Positions 8,129-16,750 of a stretch of DNA of 64,000 bases are shown piece after piece. The translations under genes were made by a program, and so were the position numbers. Positions within the stretch are counted from its first letter, which is position 1. Each line of letters starts with the position of its first letter. Source of the stretch: Mycobacterium noviomagense (GTDB taxonomy: Bacteria > Actinomycetota > Actinomycetes > Mycobacteriales > Mycobacteriaceae); contig NZ_AP022583.1 of the NCBI RefSeq assembly GCF_010731635.1, positions 2,108,001-2,172,000 of the forward strand, read 5' to 3'. The notes under the pieces were generated by a model. The model did not search any database and was not told the origin of the DNA. It saw only the letters and a list, made by a program, of their open reading frames with translations.

Positions 8129-9226
8129 TCAATACACACCTTCGATGACGACCTCGCCGTCGAATGTGGCCACCGGCTGCACCTCGCTCAGCGAGTCGCC
8201 GACCTGTCCTGCTGGTCCCGGCATTCGAATTGCGCTGTCCCGTTCCAGGTTGTTCGGTATGAACATGCCCTTGCTGAGGTGGTTCATCACCACCTGACCG
8301 CGTTGCCCGTACCTCACCTGTTCCCCGGTGTCGGGGTCCACCACCGAGAACACCACATACGGTGTGCGCGGGTCGAAAACGAACGGCTCGCCGTCGCCGG
8401 CGCTGCGGGTGCTGGCTTGCGACAGGATCATGGTGCTGCCGAAAACCATCGTGATCGCGGTATCCGGAAAGATTCCACGAAGCAGATCCAGGGTGTCGGC
8501 GTCGACGTGGGCGCCGCTGAGCAACACGTAGCGAATCTTCTGGTTCACCAAGTCCACCACGTCATCGCGGCGGGCGATCATATCCAGCAGCGGGGGAGTG
8601 GTGTGCATGTTCGCGACATTTTGGCTCCGCAGAACGTGGACCGCCTGCTCGATCACGTGGTCGACGTAGGCAGGCACCTCGGATGCGGCGTTGCGGGCGG
8701 CAATCTTTTTGACCCAACGGGGATCGAGGTCGATCGAGTGGAAAATCGAGCCGAGCCGAGCAGAGACATGACGGGAAAAATAACCCACGCCGTGCGGTCC
8801 GCTGGGCATCATGCACAGGAAGCCGCGGCCCGGCAGAAAGCCGCCCGTAGCGAAATCCTCGGTCTGCCAGCGGATGACTTGCTCGATCCAATCGGGCATT
8901 TGCACGGTCCGTTTGGGGGGACCCGTGGTGCCACCGGACTCGAAGATTTGGGGAACTGGTGGCGGCGAACCGTACCCGCGTGGAATCAGCTCCTCCACCG
9001 GCGCATTGCGCAGTTCGTTGACAAGGTTGGGAAACAAGCGCAGATCCGCGAAGCTGTTGATGTCGGTCAGTGGGTCGAAGTTCAGTGTGGCGGCAGTGCG
9101 CAACCAGAACGGCGAACCGGTCTCTTCGGTGAAGTGCCATCCGACCACGGCACGCAGGTAGGCTCCCGGATCTTGAACCGGCTCTGAGCGGGGCACGTCC
9201 AACAACGACAGATCGACTCCTGCCAC
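8129..9226 (-). CDS. Acyl-activating enzyme (ANL superfamily, LuxE/phenylacetate-CoA ligase-like)
   Basis: A protein of about 365 residues with the adenylate-forming P-loop FESGGTTGPPKRT (about residue 100) and a later VFGST region. It is much shorter than FadD-type ligases and close to LuxE acyl-protein synthetases, which pass an activated fatty acid to a reductase. The stop overlaps the start region of the downstream reductase gene, so the two are one operon. The start is uncertain: GTG 9226 is used, and a TTG at 9262 would add 12 residues. Activation followed by reduction of a carboxylic acid is the inferred joint role. Confidence 0.75.
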   Translation of the reverse strand: MAGVDLSLLDVPRSEPVQDPGAYLRAVVGWHFTEETGSPFWLRTAATLNFDPLTDINSFADLRLFPNLVNELRNAPVEELIPRGYGSPPPVPQIFESGGTTGPPKRTVQMPDWIEQVIRWQTEDFATGGFLPGRGFLCMMPSGPHGVGYFSRHVSARLGSIFHSIDLDPRWVKKIAARNAASEVPAYVDHVIEQAVHVLRSQNVANMHTTPPLLDMIARRDDVVDLVNQKIRYVLLSGAHVDADTLDLLRGIFPDTAITMVFGSTMILSQASTRSAGDGEPFVFDPRTPYVVFSVVDPDTGEQVRYGQRGQVVMNHLSKGMFIPNNLERDSAIRMPGPAGQVGDSLSEVQPVATFDGEVVIEGVY

Positions 9227-9322
9227 GCCACCGATCTTGGCGCACCACCGACCACCCGGCAATCGCAGGCGTCGTCTGCGAGGTCGTTAGCCGACGCCAA
9301 CGCCGGCCGACACAATAAGACG

Positions 9323-10309
9323 ATGAACGGTCGATCAAACAACGCGGAACCGGTCGTGGTGGTCGGTGCCGGGGTGAGCGGACTGACCACAGCGATCTGT
9401 TTGGCTGAGGCGGGTTCGCCGGTGCAGGTGTGGGCGGCGGAGCCGCCAGCGCAGACCACCTCCGTCGTCGCGGGAGCGCTCTGGGGGCCCGCCTTCCAGG
9501 AGTCGCCCACCCAAACTCTGGCGTGGATGGCGATATCACTGCGCGAGTTCCAGCAGCTGGCCACCGTTCCCGATACCGGGGTGCGGTTGGCGCCCGTGCT
9601 GGTAGTCGGCGAGTTGGCGAACGTCGACGAGCTGCCGCCGCAGGCCTACCTGATCCCCGAGCTTCGGCGCTGCGCTGCCGCGCAGGTTCCGGCGGGGTTC
9701 CGTCAGGGTTTTCAGGCGACGATGCCGCTGATCGACATGCCGCGCTACCTGCAGTACCTGGTGGGCCGTCTGGCCGCGGCGGGCGGACAGATCCACATCC
9801 GCCGGGTGGAGTCATTAGCCGATGCCGCCCAGTCCGCACCGATCGTGGTCAACTGCACCGGTCTGGGTGCGCGCGAACTCGCCGGCGACGACACGCTGGA
9901 ACCGCTGTTCGGCCAGCACGTGGTGCTGAGCAATCCCGGGCTGGATCAGGTGTTCCTTGAATTGACCGAGGGTGCGGACTGGACGTGCGTCTTTCCGCAT
10001 CCGCAACGAGTGGTCTGCGGTGGGATCAAGGTGCCGGGCCGCTGGGACCGAACACCCGAACCTGAAGTAACCGAGCGGATCCTGCAGCGATGCAGGGCGG
10101 TCGAGCCGCGTCTGGCCGACGCCGAGATTATCGAGATCGCCACTGGACTGCGGCCGGGCCGCCCAGCCGTGCGGGTCGAGGTCGAGCCCTTGGGCTCGGC
10201 ACGCTGCGTGCACAATTACGGCCACGGCAGCAACGGAGTCACCCTCTCTTGGGGTTGTGCCCGCCAGGCCGCGAAACTGGCATTGGCGTCAACAGCGTCT
10301 CGGGAGTGA
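9323..10309 (+). CDS. FAD-dependent D-amino-acid oxidase-like protein
   Basis: A 328-residue flavoprotein with the N-terminal dinucleotide fold VVVVGAGVSGLTTAI (residues about 11-25), the family segment GALWGPAF, GLRPGRPAVRVE with the substrate carboxylate-binding arginine, and the C-terminal HNYGHGSNGVTLSWGCA that binds FAD. It resembles mycobacterial Aao (Rv1905c), which oxidises D-amino acids to keto acids, ammonia and hydrogen peroxide. The start follows a short gap from the divergent acyl-activating gene. A glycine or sarcosine-type oxidase is an alternative; the motif set favours a D-amino-acid oxidase. Confidence 0.85.
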   Translation: MNGRSNNAEPVVVVGAGVSGLTTAICLAEAGSPVQVWAAEPPAQTTSVVAGALWGPAFQESPTQTLAWMAISLREFQQLATVPDTGVRLAPVLVVGELANVDELPPQAYLIPELRRCAAAQVPAGFRQGFQATMPLIDMPRYLQYLVGRLAAAGGQIHIRRVESLADAAQSAPIVVNCTGLGARELAGDDTLEPLFGQHVVLSNPGLDQVFLELTEGADWTCVFPHPQRVVCGGIKVPGRWDRTPEPEVTERILQRCRAVEPRLADAEIIEIATGLRPGRPAVRVEVEPLGSARCVHNYGHGSNGVTLSWGCARQAAKLALASTASRE

Positions 10310-10378
10310 TCCAGAGCCAAAAATCAAGTGGCACAATAGGAAAGCGTCGCTTCAGCGACCCGGCGTAGCTTTGACCCT

Positions 10379-11116
10379 ATGCCGAATATCGATCGGCGGA
10401 CGATGCTGTCCGTCATTGCCGCCACCTTCGCGGCGGCAGCAAGCCGGGCGGCGCCGGCGGGTGCCGGCCCGGTGCGGTGGGCGATTCCGCTGGCCCCGCT
10501 GCCCACGGCGGCCGGTGTGCTCACCCGATTGCCCGGAGGCGGTAATCAGTTGGCCCTCACTGTCGATGACGGTGCCAGCGTCCCGGTCGTGGGCGCGTTC
10601 GCCGAGTTTTGTCGCGACAGCGGCACTCGGCTCACCTTTTTCGTCACCGGTGCCAATCCGTCATGGTCGGCCAATGCCCCCGCGCTGCGGCCACTGGTCG
10701 ACTCCGGGCAGGTCCAGATGGCCAACCACACCTGGTCACACCCATACCTCAACCGCATCGGGCTGGGCGCGGTAGCCGACCAGATTCGGCGCAACGCCGA
10801 CTTTTTGCAAAGCACCTATGGTGTGGACGGCACCCCTTACTTTCGCCCGCCGTACGGCATCCACAACGCCGACATCGACCGCGTCGCCGCCGATCAGGGC
10901 TATACGACGATCACGATGTGGAGCAGTAGTCTGGGCGATTCCGCCCCGGAGAGCGAAGCCAGCCTCATCGCCAACGCCAGCAAGTCGTTTCAGCCGCAGC
11001 AGATCGTGCTCGCGCACGCCAACCTGCCCACCATCACCCGCTGCTATCCAGCGCTGCTCGACCTCATCCACAGCCGCAATCTGCGGACGGTGACGCTGAA
11101 TGACGTCGCCGCCTAA
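10379..11116 (+). CDS. Secreted polysaccharide deacetylase (NodB domain)
   Basis: The 245-residue protein starts with DRRTMLSVIAATFAAAASRAA, a signal with an RR pair that suggests Tat export. The NodB motifs follow in order: TVDDG (about residue 61, the Asp pair), NHTWSHP (metal histidines, about 120), RPPYG (about 158) and IVLAHANLP near the end. It should remove N-acetyl groups from peptidoglycan or another envelope sugar polymer outside the membrane using a divalent metal. It is convergent with the aldehyde dehydrogenase gene, 11 nt apart. Confidence 0.85.
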   Translation: MPNIDRRTMLSVIAATFAAAASRAAPAGAGPVRWAIPLAPLPTAAGVLTRLPGGGNQLALTVDDGASVPVVGAFAEFCRDSGTRLTFFVTGANPSWSANAPALRPLVDSGQVQMANHTWSHPYLNRIGLGAVADQIRRNADFLQSTYGVDGTPYFRPPYGIHNADIDRVAADQGYTTITMWSSSLGDSAPESEASLIANASKSFQPQQIVLAHANLPTITRCYPALLDLIHSRNLRTVTLNDVAA

Positions 11117-11127
11117 CCAAGCGCCGG

Positions 11128-12600
11128 TCAGCTGTCGATGGTGTAGCCCATGGGCATCAGCACGCTCTTCTGCTGCGTGAAGTGCTCGACGCCCTCAGGC
11201 CCATTCTCGCGGCCGATGCCGGAGTTTTTGTAGCCGCCGAACGGGCAGCAGGGATCGAACGCGTACCAGTTGATGGCATACGTTCCGGTGCGGATCTTCT
11301 CCGCAATCTCGATGCCGCGCGGAATGTTAGTGGTCCACACGCTGCCGGCCAGCCCGTACACCGAATCGTTGGCGATCGCGATCGCGTCCTCCTCGCTGTC
11401 GTACGGGATGATGGACAGCACCGGTCCGAAGATTTCTTCCTGCGCGATCGTCATGTTGTTGTCGACGTCGGCGAACACCGTCGGCTGCACGAAGTAGCCG
11501 CTGTCGAGGCCTTCGGGACGGCCGCCGCCACAGACCAGCCGCGCGCCTTCCTCGATGCCTTTGGCGATGTAACCCTCGACCCGGCTACGCTGCTTCTCCG
11601 AGATCAGCGAACCGATCTGGGCGACTGGGTCCGACGGCAGCCCGACCGGCAGTGCCTGCACGAAATCGCTGACCGCATCGACGATCTCGTCGTACCGCGA
11701 CCGCGGCGCCAGGATACGGGTCTGAGCCACACAGGCCTGCCCGGTGTTCATGATCCCGGAGAACACCAACATCGGGATGGCAGAGGCCAGATCGACGTCG
11801 GCGAGGACGATGGCCGCCGATTTCCCGCCGAGTTCCAGGGTGCACGGCTTGAGCAGGTCCGCGGCGCGCCGACCGATCTCCTTCCCGACGGCCGAGCTGC
11901 CGGTGAAGGTGAAGATGTCGATGTCCGGGTTGGACGTCAATGCTTGCCCGGTCTCGATCCCACCGGGAACTATCGAGAGCACACCCTCGGGTAGGCCGGC
12001 TTCGACGAACACCTCCGCCAAAGCATTTGCGCTCAGCGGTGTTTCGGCGGCGGGCTTCAGCACCACCGTGCAGCCGGCCAGCAGCGCCGGACCCAGCTTG
12101 TTGACGGCTAGGAACAGCGGCACGTTCCACGCGACGATCGCGCCGACGACACCGAGCGGCTCGCGATAGACGATGCTTTGCCCGTATCCGCCGTTGCGGA
12201 TCTCTTTCCACTTGACCTGTTCGACGGCGGGGCCGGCGAAGAAATTCAGCGCTCCGATCGAGCTCATCCAGTGCATCGTCTCGATGGTCGTCGGCGGCTG
12301 GCCGGTTTCGTCGGCGAGCAATCTGGTGAACAGCTCCTTGCGCTCTTCCATCACCTTGAGCGCATTGGCGATGACGGCCGCGCGCTCGGCCGGCGGGGTG
12401 GACGGCCAGGGCCCGGTGTCGAACGCCTTGCGGGCCGCCGCGACGGCGGCGTCGACGTCGGCGGCCGCCGCAAGCGGCACCTTGCCGACATACTCGCCGG
12501 TGGCCGGGCAGTGCACCTCGATCACGTCTGACGTCGACGGCTCCGTCCACTTGCCGCCGATGAAAAGCTTGTCGTACTCGGTCTTCTGGCTGTCGGGCAT
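11128..12600 (-). CDS. NAD(P)-dependent aldehyde dehydrogenase (Rv0223c orthologue)
   Basis: A 490-residue aldehyde dehydrogenase with the catalytic glutamate in LELGGKSAAIV (about residue 265), the nucleophile in GQACVAQTRIL (about 300) and the EEIFGPVLS signature. Length and place next to the Rv0224c-type gene identify it as the Rv0223c orthologue. The ribosome site GAGGAGGAGC comes from the dispersed repeat at 12601-12640, which abuts the ATG. A KstR-like box lies 82 nt upstream; Rv0223c is, as I recall, listed in the cholesterol-responsive KstR regulon, so a role in sterol side-chain or aldehyde oxidation is plausible. Confidence 0.9.
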   Translation of the reverse strand: MPDSQKTEYDKLFIGGKWTEPSTSDVIEVHCPATGEYVGKVPLAAAADVDAAVAAARKAFDTGPWPSTPPAERAAVIANALKVMEERKELFTRLLADETGQPPTTIETMHWMSSIGALNFFAGPAVEQVKWKEIRNGGYGQSIVYREPLGVVGAIVAWNVPLFLAVNKLGPALLAGCTVVLKPAAETPLSANALAEVFVEAGLPEGVLSIVPGGIETGQALTSNPDIDIFTFTGSSAVGKEIGRRAADLLKPCTLELGGKSAAIVLADVDLASAIPMLVFSGIMNTGQACVAQTRILAPRSRYDEIVDAVSDFVQALPVGLPSDPVAQIGSLISEKQRSRVEGYIAKGIEEGARLVCGGGRPEGLDSGYFVQPTVFADVDNNMTIAQEEIFGPVLSIIPYDSEEDAIAIANDSVYGLAGSVWTTNIPRGIEIAEKIRTGTYAINWYAFDPCCPFGGYKNSGIGRENGPEGVEHFTQQKSVLMPMGYTIDS

Positions 12601-12640
12601 ATGCGCCGCTCCTCCTCATCGCTCCGCTCTGCATCGTCGC
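12601..12640 (-). repeat. Dispersed intergenic element that supplies a ribosome binding site
   Basis: Read on the reverse strand this stretch is CGACGATGCAGAGCGGAGCG followed by ATGAGGAGGAGCGGCGCAT, directly before the aldehyde dehydrogenase ATG. I recognise the sequence as one found in many mycobacterial intergenic regions. It shares the frame CGACGATGC...GAGGAGGAGC with the repeats at 506-602 but has a different middle. Its GAGGAGG is the only good Shine-Dalgarno for the gene. Confidence 0.6.
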
Positions 12641-12681
12641 CGGCGGCTATGCCCGCCACCCTACCCAGCCGACGGCAAAAC

Positions 12682-12695
12682 GAGAACACGTTTCA
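12682..12695 (-). promoter_or_regulatory. KstR-like operator
   Basis: The 14-mer GAGAACACGTTTCA fits the KstR consensus TNNAACNNGTTNNA at every fixed position but the first. It lies 82 bp upstream of the aldehyde dehydrogenase start, a normal repressor position. KstR represses cholesterol catabolism genes until a sterol-derived CoA ester binds. Confidence 0.5.
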
Positions 12696-12714
12696 GTCAA
12701 GAGACATTGTTGGC

Positions 12715-13482
12715 TTACTGTGGTCGCAGCACCAGCACCAAGTTGCTCACCAGAAACTCTCGCAGTACCGGCACGGACGTCATCCACCACGCCCATCGTG
12801 GGTGGTAGCGAGGGAAAGCGGCGACCAGCGCGCCCGTGCCTGCCGCCCACGTCAGCCCGTCGGCCGCCGACACCGCGAAAAGTGACGACCCATAGTTGTT
12901 CTTGGCGGGGTGACCGTGTTTTCGGGCGTAGCGCGCCGCGGCGCGGGCCCCGCCGATGTAGTGCGTGGGGCCCATTTCGTGGCCGCCGAAAGGGCCCAGC
13001 CACACGGTGTAGGACAGCAGCGCCAGGCCGCCCGGCTTCGTGACCCGCAGCATCTCGTTGCCCAGCTGCCAGGGTCGCGGCACGTGCTCGGCGACATTGG
13101 ACGACAGGCAGACGTCCACGCTGTCGTCGGCGAAGGGCAGCGCCATCCCCGACGCCCGCACGAACACCCCCGAGTCGTCGCGGGCCGCCGGTCCGCGCGC
13201 ATGCATCTCGGCGGGATGAGGCTCGACCCCGAGGTAGTGAGCACCGACATCGGCGAAGGCTGCCGCGAAATATCCCGGGCCGCCGCCAACGTCGAGCACG
13301 GTACGGCCAACTAGCGGGCTGTAATTGGCGGCGCGCCACAAGTCGGCGACCATCGCCGCGGTGTCCGCGGCCAGTGCGCCGTAGAACCGGGCCGGCTCCG
13401 ACTGCTCGTAGCGGAACTCTGACAGCAGTCGCAGCGAGCGGGACAGTGTCGCCCGCCGAGCGAAGATGTCGGTGACGGCCAT
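12715..13482 (-). CDS. SAM-dependent methyltransferase (Rv0224c orthologue)
   Basis: A 255-residue class I methyltransferase. SAM-binding motif I is VLDVGGGPGYF (about residue 63), the acidic motif II LGVEPHPAE follows, and SSNVAEHVPRPW is the post-motif where target-specific enzymes differ. Size and neighbours match Rv0224c of M. tuberculosis (254 residues). It diverges from the glycosyltransferase gene with only 25 nt between starts, so the two share a promoter region. Substrate is not known; the flanking genes build envelope glycans. Confidence 0.88.
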   Translation of the reverse strand: MAVTDIFARRATLSRSLRLLSEFRYEQSEPARFYGALAADTAAMVADLWRAANYSPLVGRTVLDVGGGPGYFAAAFADVGAHYLGVEPHPAEMHARGPAARDDSGVFVRASGMALPFADDSVDVCLSSNVAEHVPRPWQLGNEMLRVTKPGGLALLSYTVWLGPFGGHEMGPTHYIGGARAAARYARKHGHPAKNNYGSSLFAVSAADGLTWAAGTGALVAAFPRYHPRWAWWMTSVPVLREFLVSNLVLVLRPQ

Positions 13483-13507
13483 CGGGCCCAGGCTAGGCTG
13501 TCATCCA

Positions 13508-14698
13508 ATGTCTGCCGCGCAACGTGAGCCCACGGGCCAGCGATCCCAGGGTGTCAGCGCGGTATTGCTGCTGTGCTGGCGGGACACCGGTCATCCGCAA
13601 GGCGGCGGCAGCGAAGCTTATCTGCAGCGCATCGGCGCCCAGCTGGTCGCTTCCGGGGTGGCTGTGACGCTGCGCACCGCGCGCTACCCGGGCGCGCTGC
13701 GACGGGAAGTGGTCGACGGTGTGCAGATCAGCCGTGCGGGCGGCCGGTATTCGGTGTACGTGTGGGCGCTGCTGGCGATGGCGGCCGCCCGGGTGGGGTT
13801 GGGGCCGCTGCGGCGGGTGCGGCCCGACGTGGTGATCGACACCCAGAACGGCTTGCCGTTTCTGGCCCGATTGCTCCACGGCCAAAAAGTCGCGGTGCTG
13901 GTGCACCATTGTCACCGCGAGCAGTGGCCGGTGGCCGGCCCCGTGCTCGGCCGACTTGGCTGGTTTGTCGAGTCGAAGTTGTCGCCGCGCGTGTACCGCC
14001 GCAATCAATACGTGACGGTGTCGCTGCCGTCGGCCCGCGACCTCGTCGACCTCGGCGTGCACAACGGTCGGATCGCCGTGGTGCGCAACGGGCTTGACGA
14101 GGCGCCACCGCAAACCCTCAGTGGTCCACGCGCGCAGTCGCCGCGCGTGGTTGTGCTGTCGCGGCTGGTGCCGCACAAGCAGATCGAGCACGCCCTGGAC
14201 GCAGTGGCGCTGTTACGGCCACGGATACCGGGTCTGCACCTCGACGTCGTCGGCGGCGGATGGTGGCAGCCGCGCCTGGTCGACCATGCGGCGCGGCTCG
14301 GCATCAGCGACGCGGTGACATTTCACGGCCACGTCGACGACGTAACCAAACATCATGTCGTGCAACGGTCTTGGGTACACGTGTTGCCGTCACGCAAAGA
14401 AGGATGGGGCTTGGCTGTGGTCGAGGCGGCTCAGCATGGGGTGCCTACGATCGGCTACCGGTCCTCCGGCGGGCTGTGCGACTCGATCGTCGACGGGGTG
14501 ACCGGGATATTGGTCGACGACCACGACGAGCTGGTGAGCCGGCTCGAAGAACTGCTGGCCGATCCGGTGCTGCGTGACGAACTCGGCGACAAGGCGCAGA
14601 TTCGATGCGGTGAGTTCTCGTGGCGGCAAAGCGCTGACGCGATGCGCGGTGTGCTGGAGGCGGTGCAATCCGGCCGCCGGGTCAGCGGCTTGGTGTAA
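13508..14698 (+). CDS. GT-B glycosyltransferase (Rv0225 orthologue)
   Basis: A 396-residue retaining GT4-type glycosyltransferase. The N-terminal glycine-rich acceptor loop is GHPQGGGSEAYLQ; the donor domain carries VVVLSRLVPHKQIEHAL (about residue 215) and the EX7E-like segment PSRKEGWGLAVVEAAQHGVP near 300. The ATG at 13508 gives a length similar to Rv0225. It most likely transfers a sugar from a nucleotide donor to an envelope glycolipid at the cytoplasmic face. It lies in the conserved Rv0224c-Rv0228 envelope cluster. Confidence 0.9.
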   Translation: MSAAQREPTGQRSQGVSAVLLLCWRDTGHPQGGGSEAYLQRIGAQLVASGVAVTLRTARYPGALRREVVDGVQISRAGGRYSVYVWALLAMAAARVGLGPLRRVRPDVVIDTQNGLPFLARLLHGQKVAVLVHHCHREQWPVAGPVLGRLGWFVESKLSPRVYRRNQYVTVSLPSARDLVDLGVHNGRIAVVRNGLDEAPPQTLSGPRAQSPRVVVLSRLVPHKQIEHALDAVALLRPRIPGLHLDVVGGGWWQPRLVDHAARLGISDAVTFHGHVDDVTKHHVVQRSWVHVLPSRKEGWGLAVVEAAQHGVPTIGYRSSGGLCDSIVDGVTGILVDDHDELVSRLEELLADPVLRDELGDKAQIRCGEFSWRQSADAMRGVLEAVQSGRRVSGLV

Positions 14699-14724
14699 CG
14701 CCTGGGCAAACCCCGGGCAGGTGC

Positions 14725-14970
14725 ATGTGGGGCGCTCAGCTGATCAGCGACCACGAAGGACTCGTCGCGGTTGCCGATTTCCATAGCCTGCCGCTGCGAC
14801 GTTGGCCGACAAAGCCTTTCATCCGCCGTGCCTACGAATTACGCAGTGCCCACACCGTCGCCGACGGCGTATATGTCGCGCTCGCCGAGGGACTTGCTGC
14901 GCCGTTGATCACCTGCGACGAGCGCCTGGCGCAATCCCAGGGCCATCGCGCAGAGATCGAACTGATCGCC
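14725..14970 (+). pseudogene. PIN-domain (VapC-type) toxin remnant
   Basis: The forward frame encodes the C-terminal half of a VapC ribonuclease: FHSLPLRRWPTKPFIRRAYELR, then ADGVYVALAEGLAAPLITCDERLAQSQGHRAEIELI (split here for reading). Two of the acidic metal residues, Asp in VADGVY and Asp in TCDERLA, remain. The first third with the essential N-terminal Asp is missing, no antitoxin gene precedes it, and the frame has no stop until deep inside the antisense of the next gene. It is a dead toxin gene between the glycosyltransferase and the Rv0226c orthologue. Confidence 0.65.
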
Positions 14971-15004
14971 GGATCACAAAGGCTGCCCCCGAACCACCCA
15001 TTGG

Positions 15005-16744
15005 TCACCGACGTTCGCCGACGAGCGGTTCCCGAAACACACGACGCCAGCCGGCGGCGATCGACCCCGCAGCGCCACCAACGAGCAATGCCAGCCACGC
15101 CATGTGTGCGACCAGCACCGCAAACCGCCGGTGCGCCACCGGGCTTACCCGGTGGCCGCCGATGCGGTACAGCACCAGATCAGGGTCACGGTAGACCGCA
15201 GGCAGCGAGTCAAGGGTGCGGGCTGCCGCACCCATGTCGCCTGCGGTCCCCGACTCGACGACGAGCCACGCCACGCCGGCATCGCGCAGCGCGCCGGGAT
15301 CGGCTCCTGCCAGCAGCAGGCCTTGCACTGCGCGTGCGTGGGCACCTTCGCCGGGAACGGTGACCCCCGAAACGGTCAGGTCACCGGTGGTCAGCACGTC
15401 CGCGCGCAGCCAGCGCGGCAGCGGATCGAGCACCGGTGCCCGACCCGACCAGGAGAAGCGGCGCATGGTGCCGGCCGGCAATGCCGCCACCGGGCCGGGG
15501 TCGCGGTTGATCAGCGACGACACGGCGGGCCAGCTGACGGGGTAGTGCACCGGCTCGAGCTTGCCCGCCACTCCCCAGGCCAGATCGGGCAGCCCCGCAA
15601 CGAGCGCGACGCAGCACGCCACGGCCGTCACCGCCGGCTGCAGCCAACGCTGCAGGGTCAGCACCGCGCCGGCGCCGGCCAGTGCATATCCCGGCATGGC
15701 CAACGCCACCCACTTCTGACCGTCCCGCACCACCGCGAGTGCCGGAGCAACGTCGACCAGCGCTCGCAATAGCGCCAACCCAGGCCCGGTGGCCAGCAGC
15801 GCTGGCACGAACACGGCGGTCATTGCCAACCCGAGCAGGGGCACCGCCGCCGGCCGCCGGACCAATGCCGGCACACCAATCGCCACCACCGCCAGCAGCG
15901 CCACGGCTGCCACCAGGGCGAAAATCGTTGTGCGCGACGTTGGTACGGCCTCGGCGTTCCAGATTCCGCCGAGACTCGCCAGGCTGCCGAGAGTGCCCAA
16001 ACCGGGTTCGGCGCGCGCGGCGAACACGGCAACCGCCGAAGTTTGCGCCCAAGTACGCGCACCCCAAGACGACCCCAGCGCCGACGCCGTCAACCAGGGC
16101 AGCGCCGCCACCACCGCGACGGCGACCGTCGCGCTCCCGCACAGCCAGCGCCCACAGCCGGAGCCGCGCGTCGCCGCGCACACCAGCGCGACGATCGCGG
16201 CCAGCATCAGCCCGGTCGGCGTCAATCCCGCCAACGCGACCCAGAAAGCCAACGCAAAAAACTTTCGACGACCGCCCGCCAACCGCAGACCGAGCATGAT
16301 CGCCGCAACCCATGGCAGGCAGCCGTAGCCGACCAGCAGACTCCAATGCCCCTGCAATAGCCGCTCGGCGACATACGGGTTCCAGATCGCCAGCGTGGTC
16401 GCGACGAACTGACCGGACCGTCCCGACTCGGGCAGCACCACTGCGGCCAAATGGCCCGCGCCCCAGCCGGCCAGCCACAGCGCCAACACCAGCAGCGCTT
16501 TGATCACGATGCCGCCGTCGAGCACATGCGAGGCCAGCGCTACCGCGAAATCCTGTGGCGTTGCCCGCGGCGCCGACTCTCCCAACCCGAGCGCGGTATC
16601 GGACAGATACGACCGCGGCGTGGACACCGCGTCGCGCAGCAACAGATAGCCGGGGCCCAGCAACGGCCCCACCACGAGCAGCGCCAGCAGCAGGGCGTAT
16701 CCCTGCGCCGACCACCGCAGAGCCCGGCGGAGTATCCGGGTCAC
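15005..16744 (-). CDS. Polytopic membrane protein (Rv0226c orthologue)
   Basis: A 579-residue integral membrane protein with about twelve hydrophobic segments and a soluble-looking C-terminal part around residues 440-540. Length and place match Rv0226c (576 residues). The long multi-spanning layout and neighbours suggest a GT-C-like or glycan-handling role at the plasma membrane, but no catalytic motif is clear by eye. Its start lies 6 nt after the stop of the Rv0227c orthologue, so the two are translated from one transcript. Confidence 0.85.
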   Translation of the reverse strand: MTRILRRALRWSAQGYALLLALLVVGPLLGPGYLLLRDAVSTPRSYLSDTALGLGESAPRATPQDFAVALASHVLDGGIVIKALLVLALWLAGWGAGHLAAVVLPESGRSGQFVATTLAIWNPYVAERLLQGHWSLLVGYGCLPWVAAIMLGLRLAGGRRKFFALAFWVALAGLTPTGLMLAAIVALVCAATRGSGCGRWLCGSATVAVAVVAALPWLTASALGSSWGARTWAQTSAVAVFAARAEPGLGTLGSLASLGGIWNAEAVPTSRTTIFALVAAVALLAVVAIGVPALVRRPAAVPLLGLAMTAVFVPALLATGPGLALLRALVDVAPALAVVRDGQKWVALAMPGYALAGAGAVLTLQRWLQPAVTAVACCVALVAGLPDLAWGVAGKLEPVHYPVSWPAVSSLINRDPGPVAALPAGTMRRFSWSGRAPVLDPLPRWLRADVLTTGDLTVSGVTVPGEGAHARAVQGLLLAGADPGALRDAGVAWLVVESGTAGDMGAAARTLDSLPAVYRDPDLVLYRIGGHRVSPVAHRRFAVLVAHMAWLALLVGGAAGSIAAGWRRVFREPLVGERR

Positions 16745-16750
16745 AGTCGG

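Noticed and set aside
14971..15363. Continuation of the VapC frame into the next gene
   Set aside because: Past about 14970 the residues are an arginine/proline-rich antisense reading of the Rv0226c orthologue, not toxin sequence.
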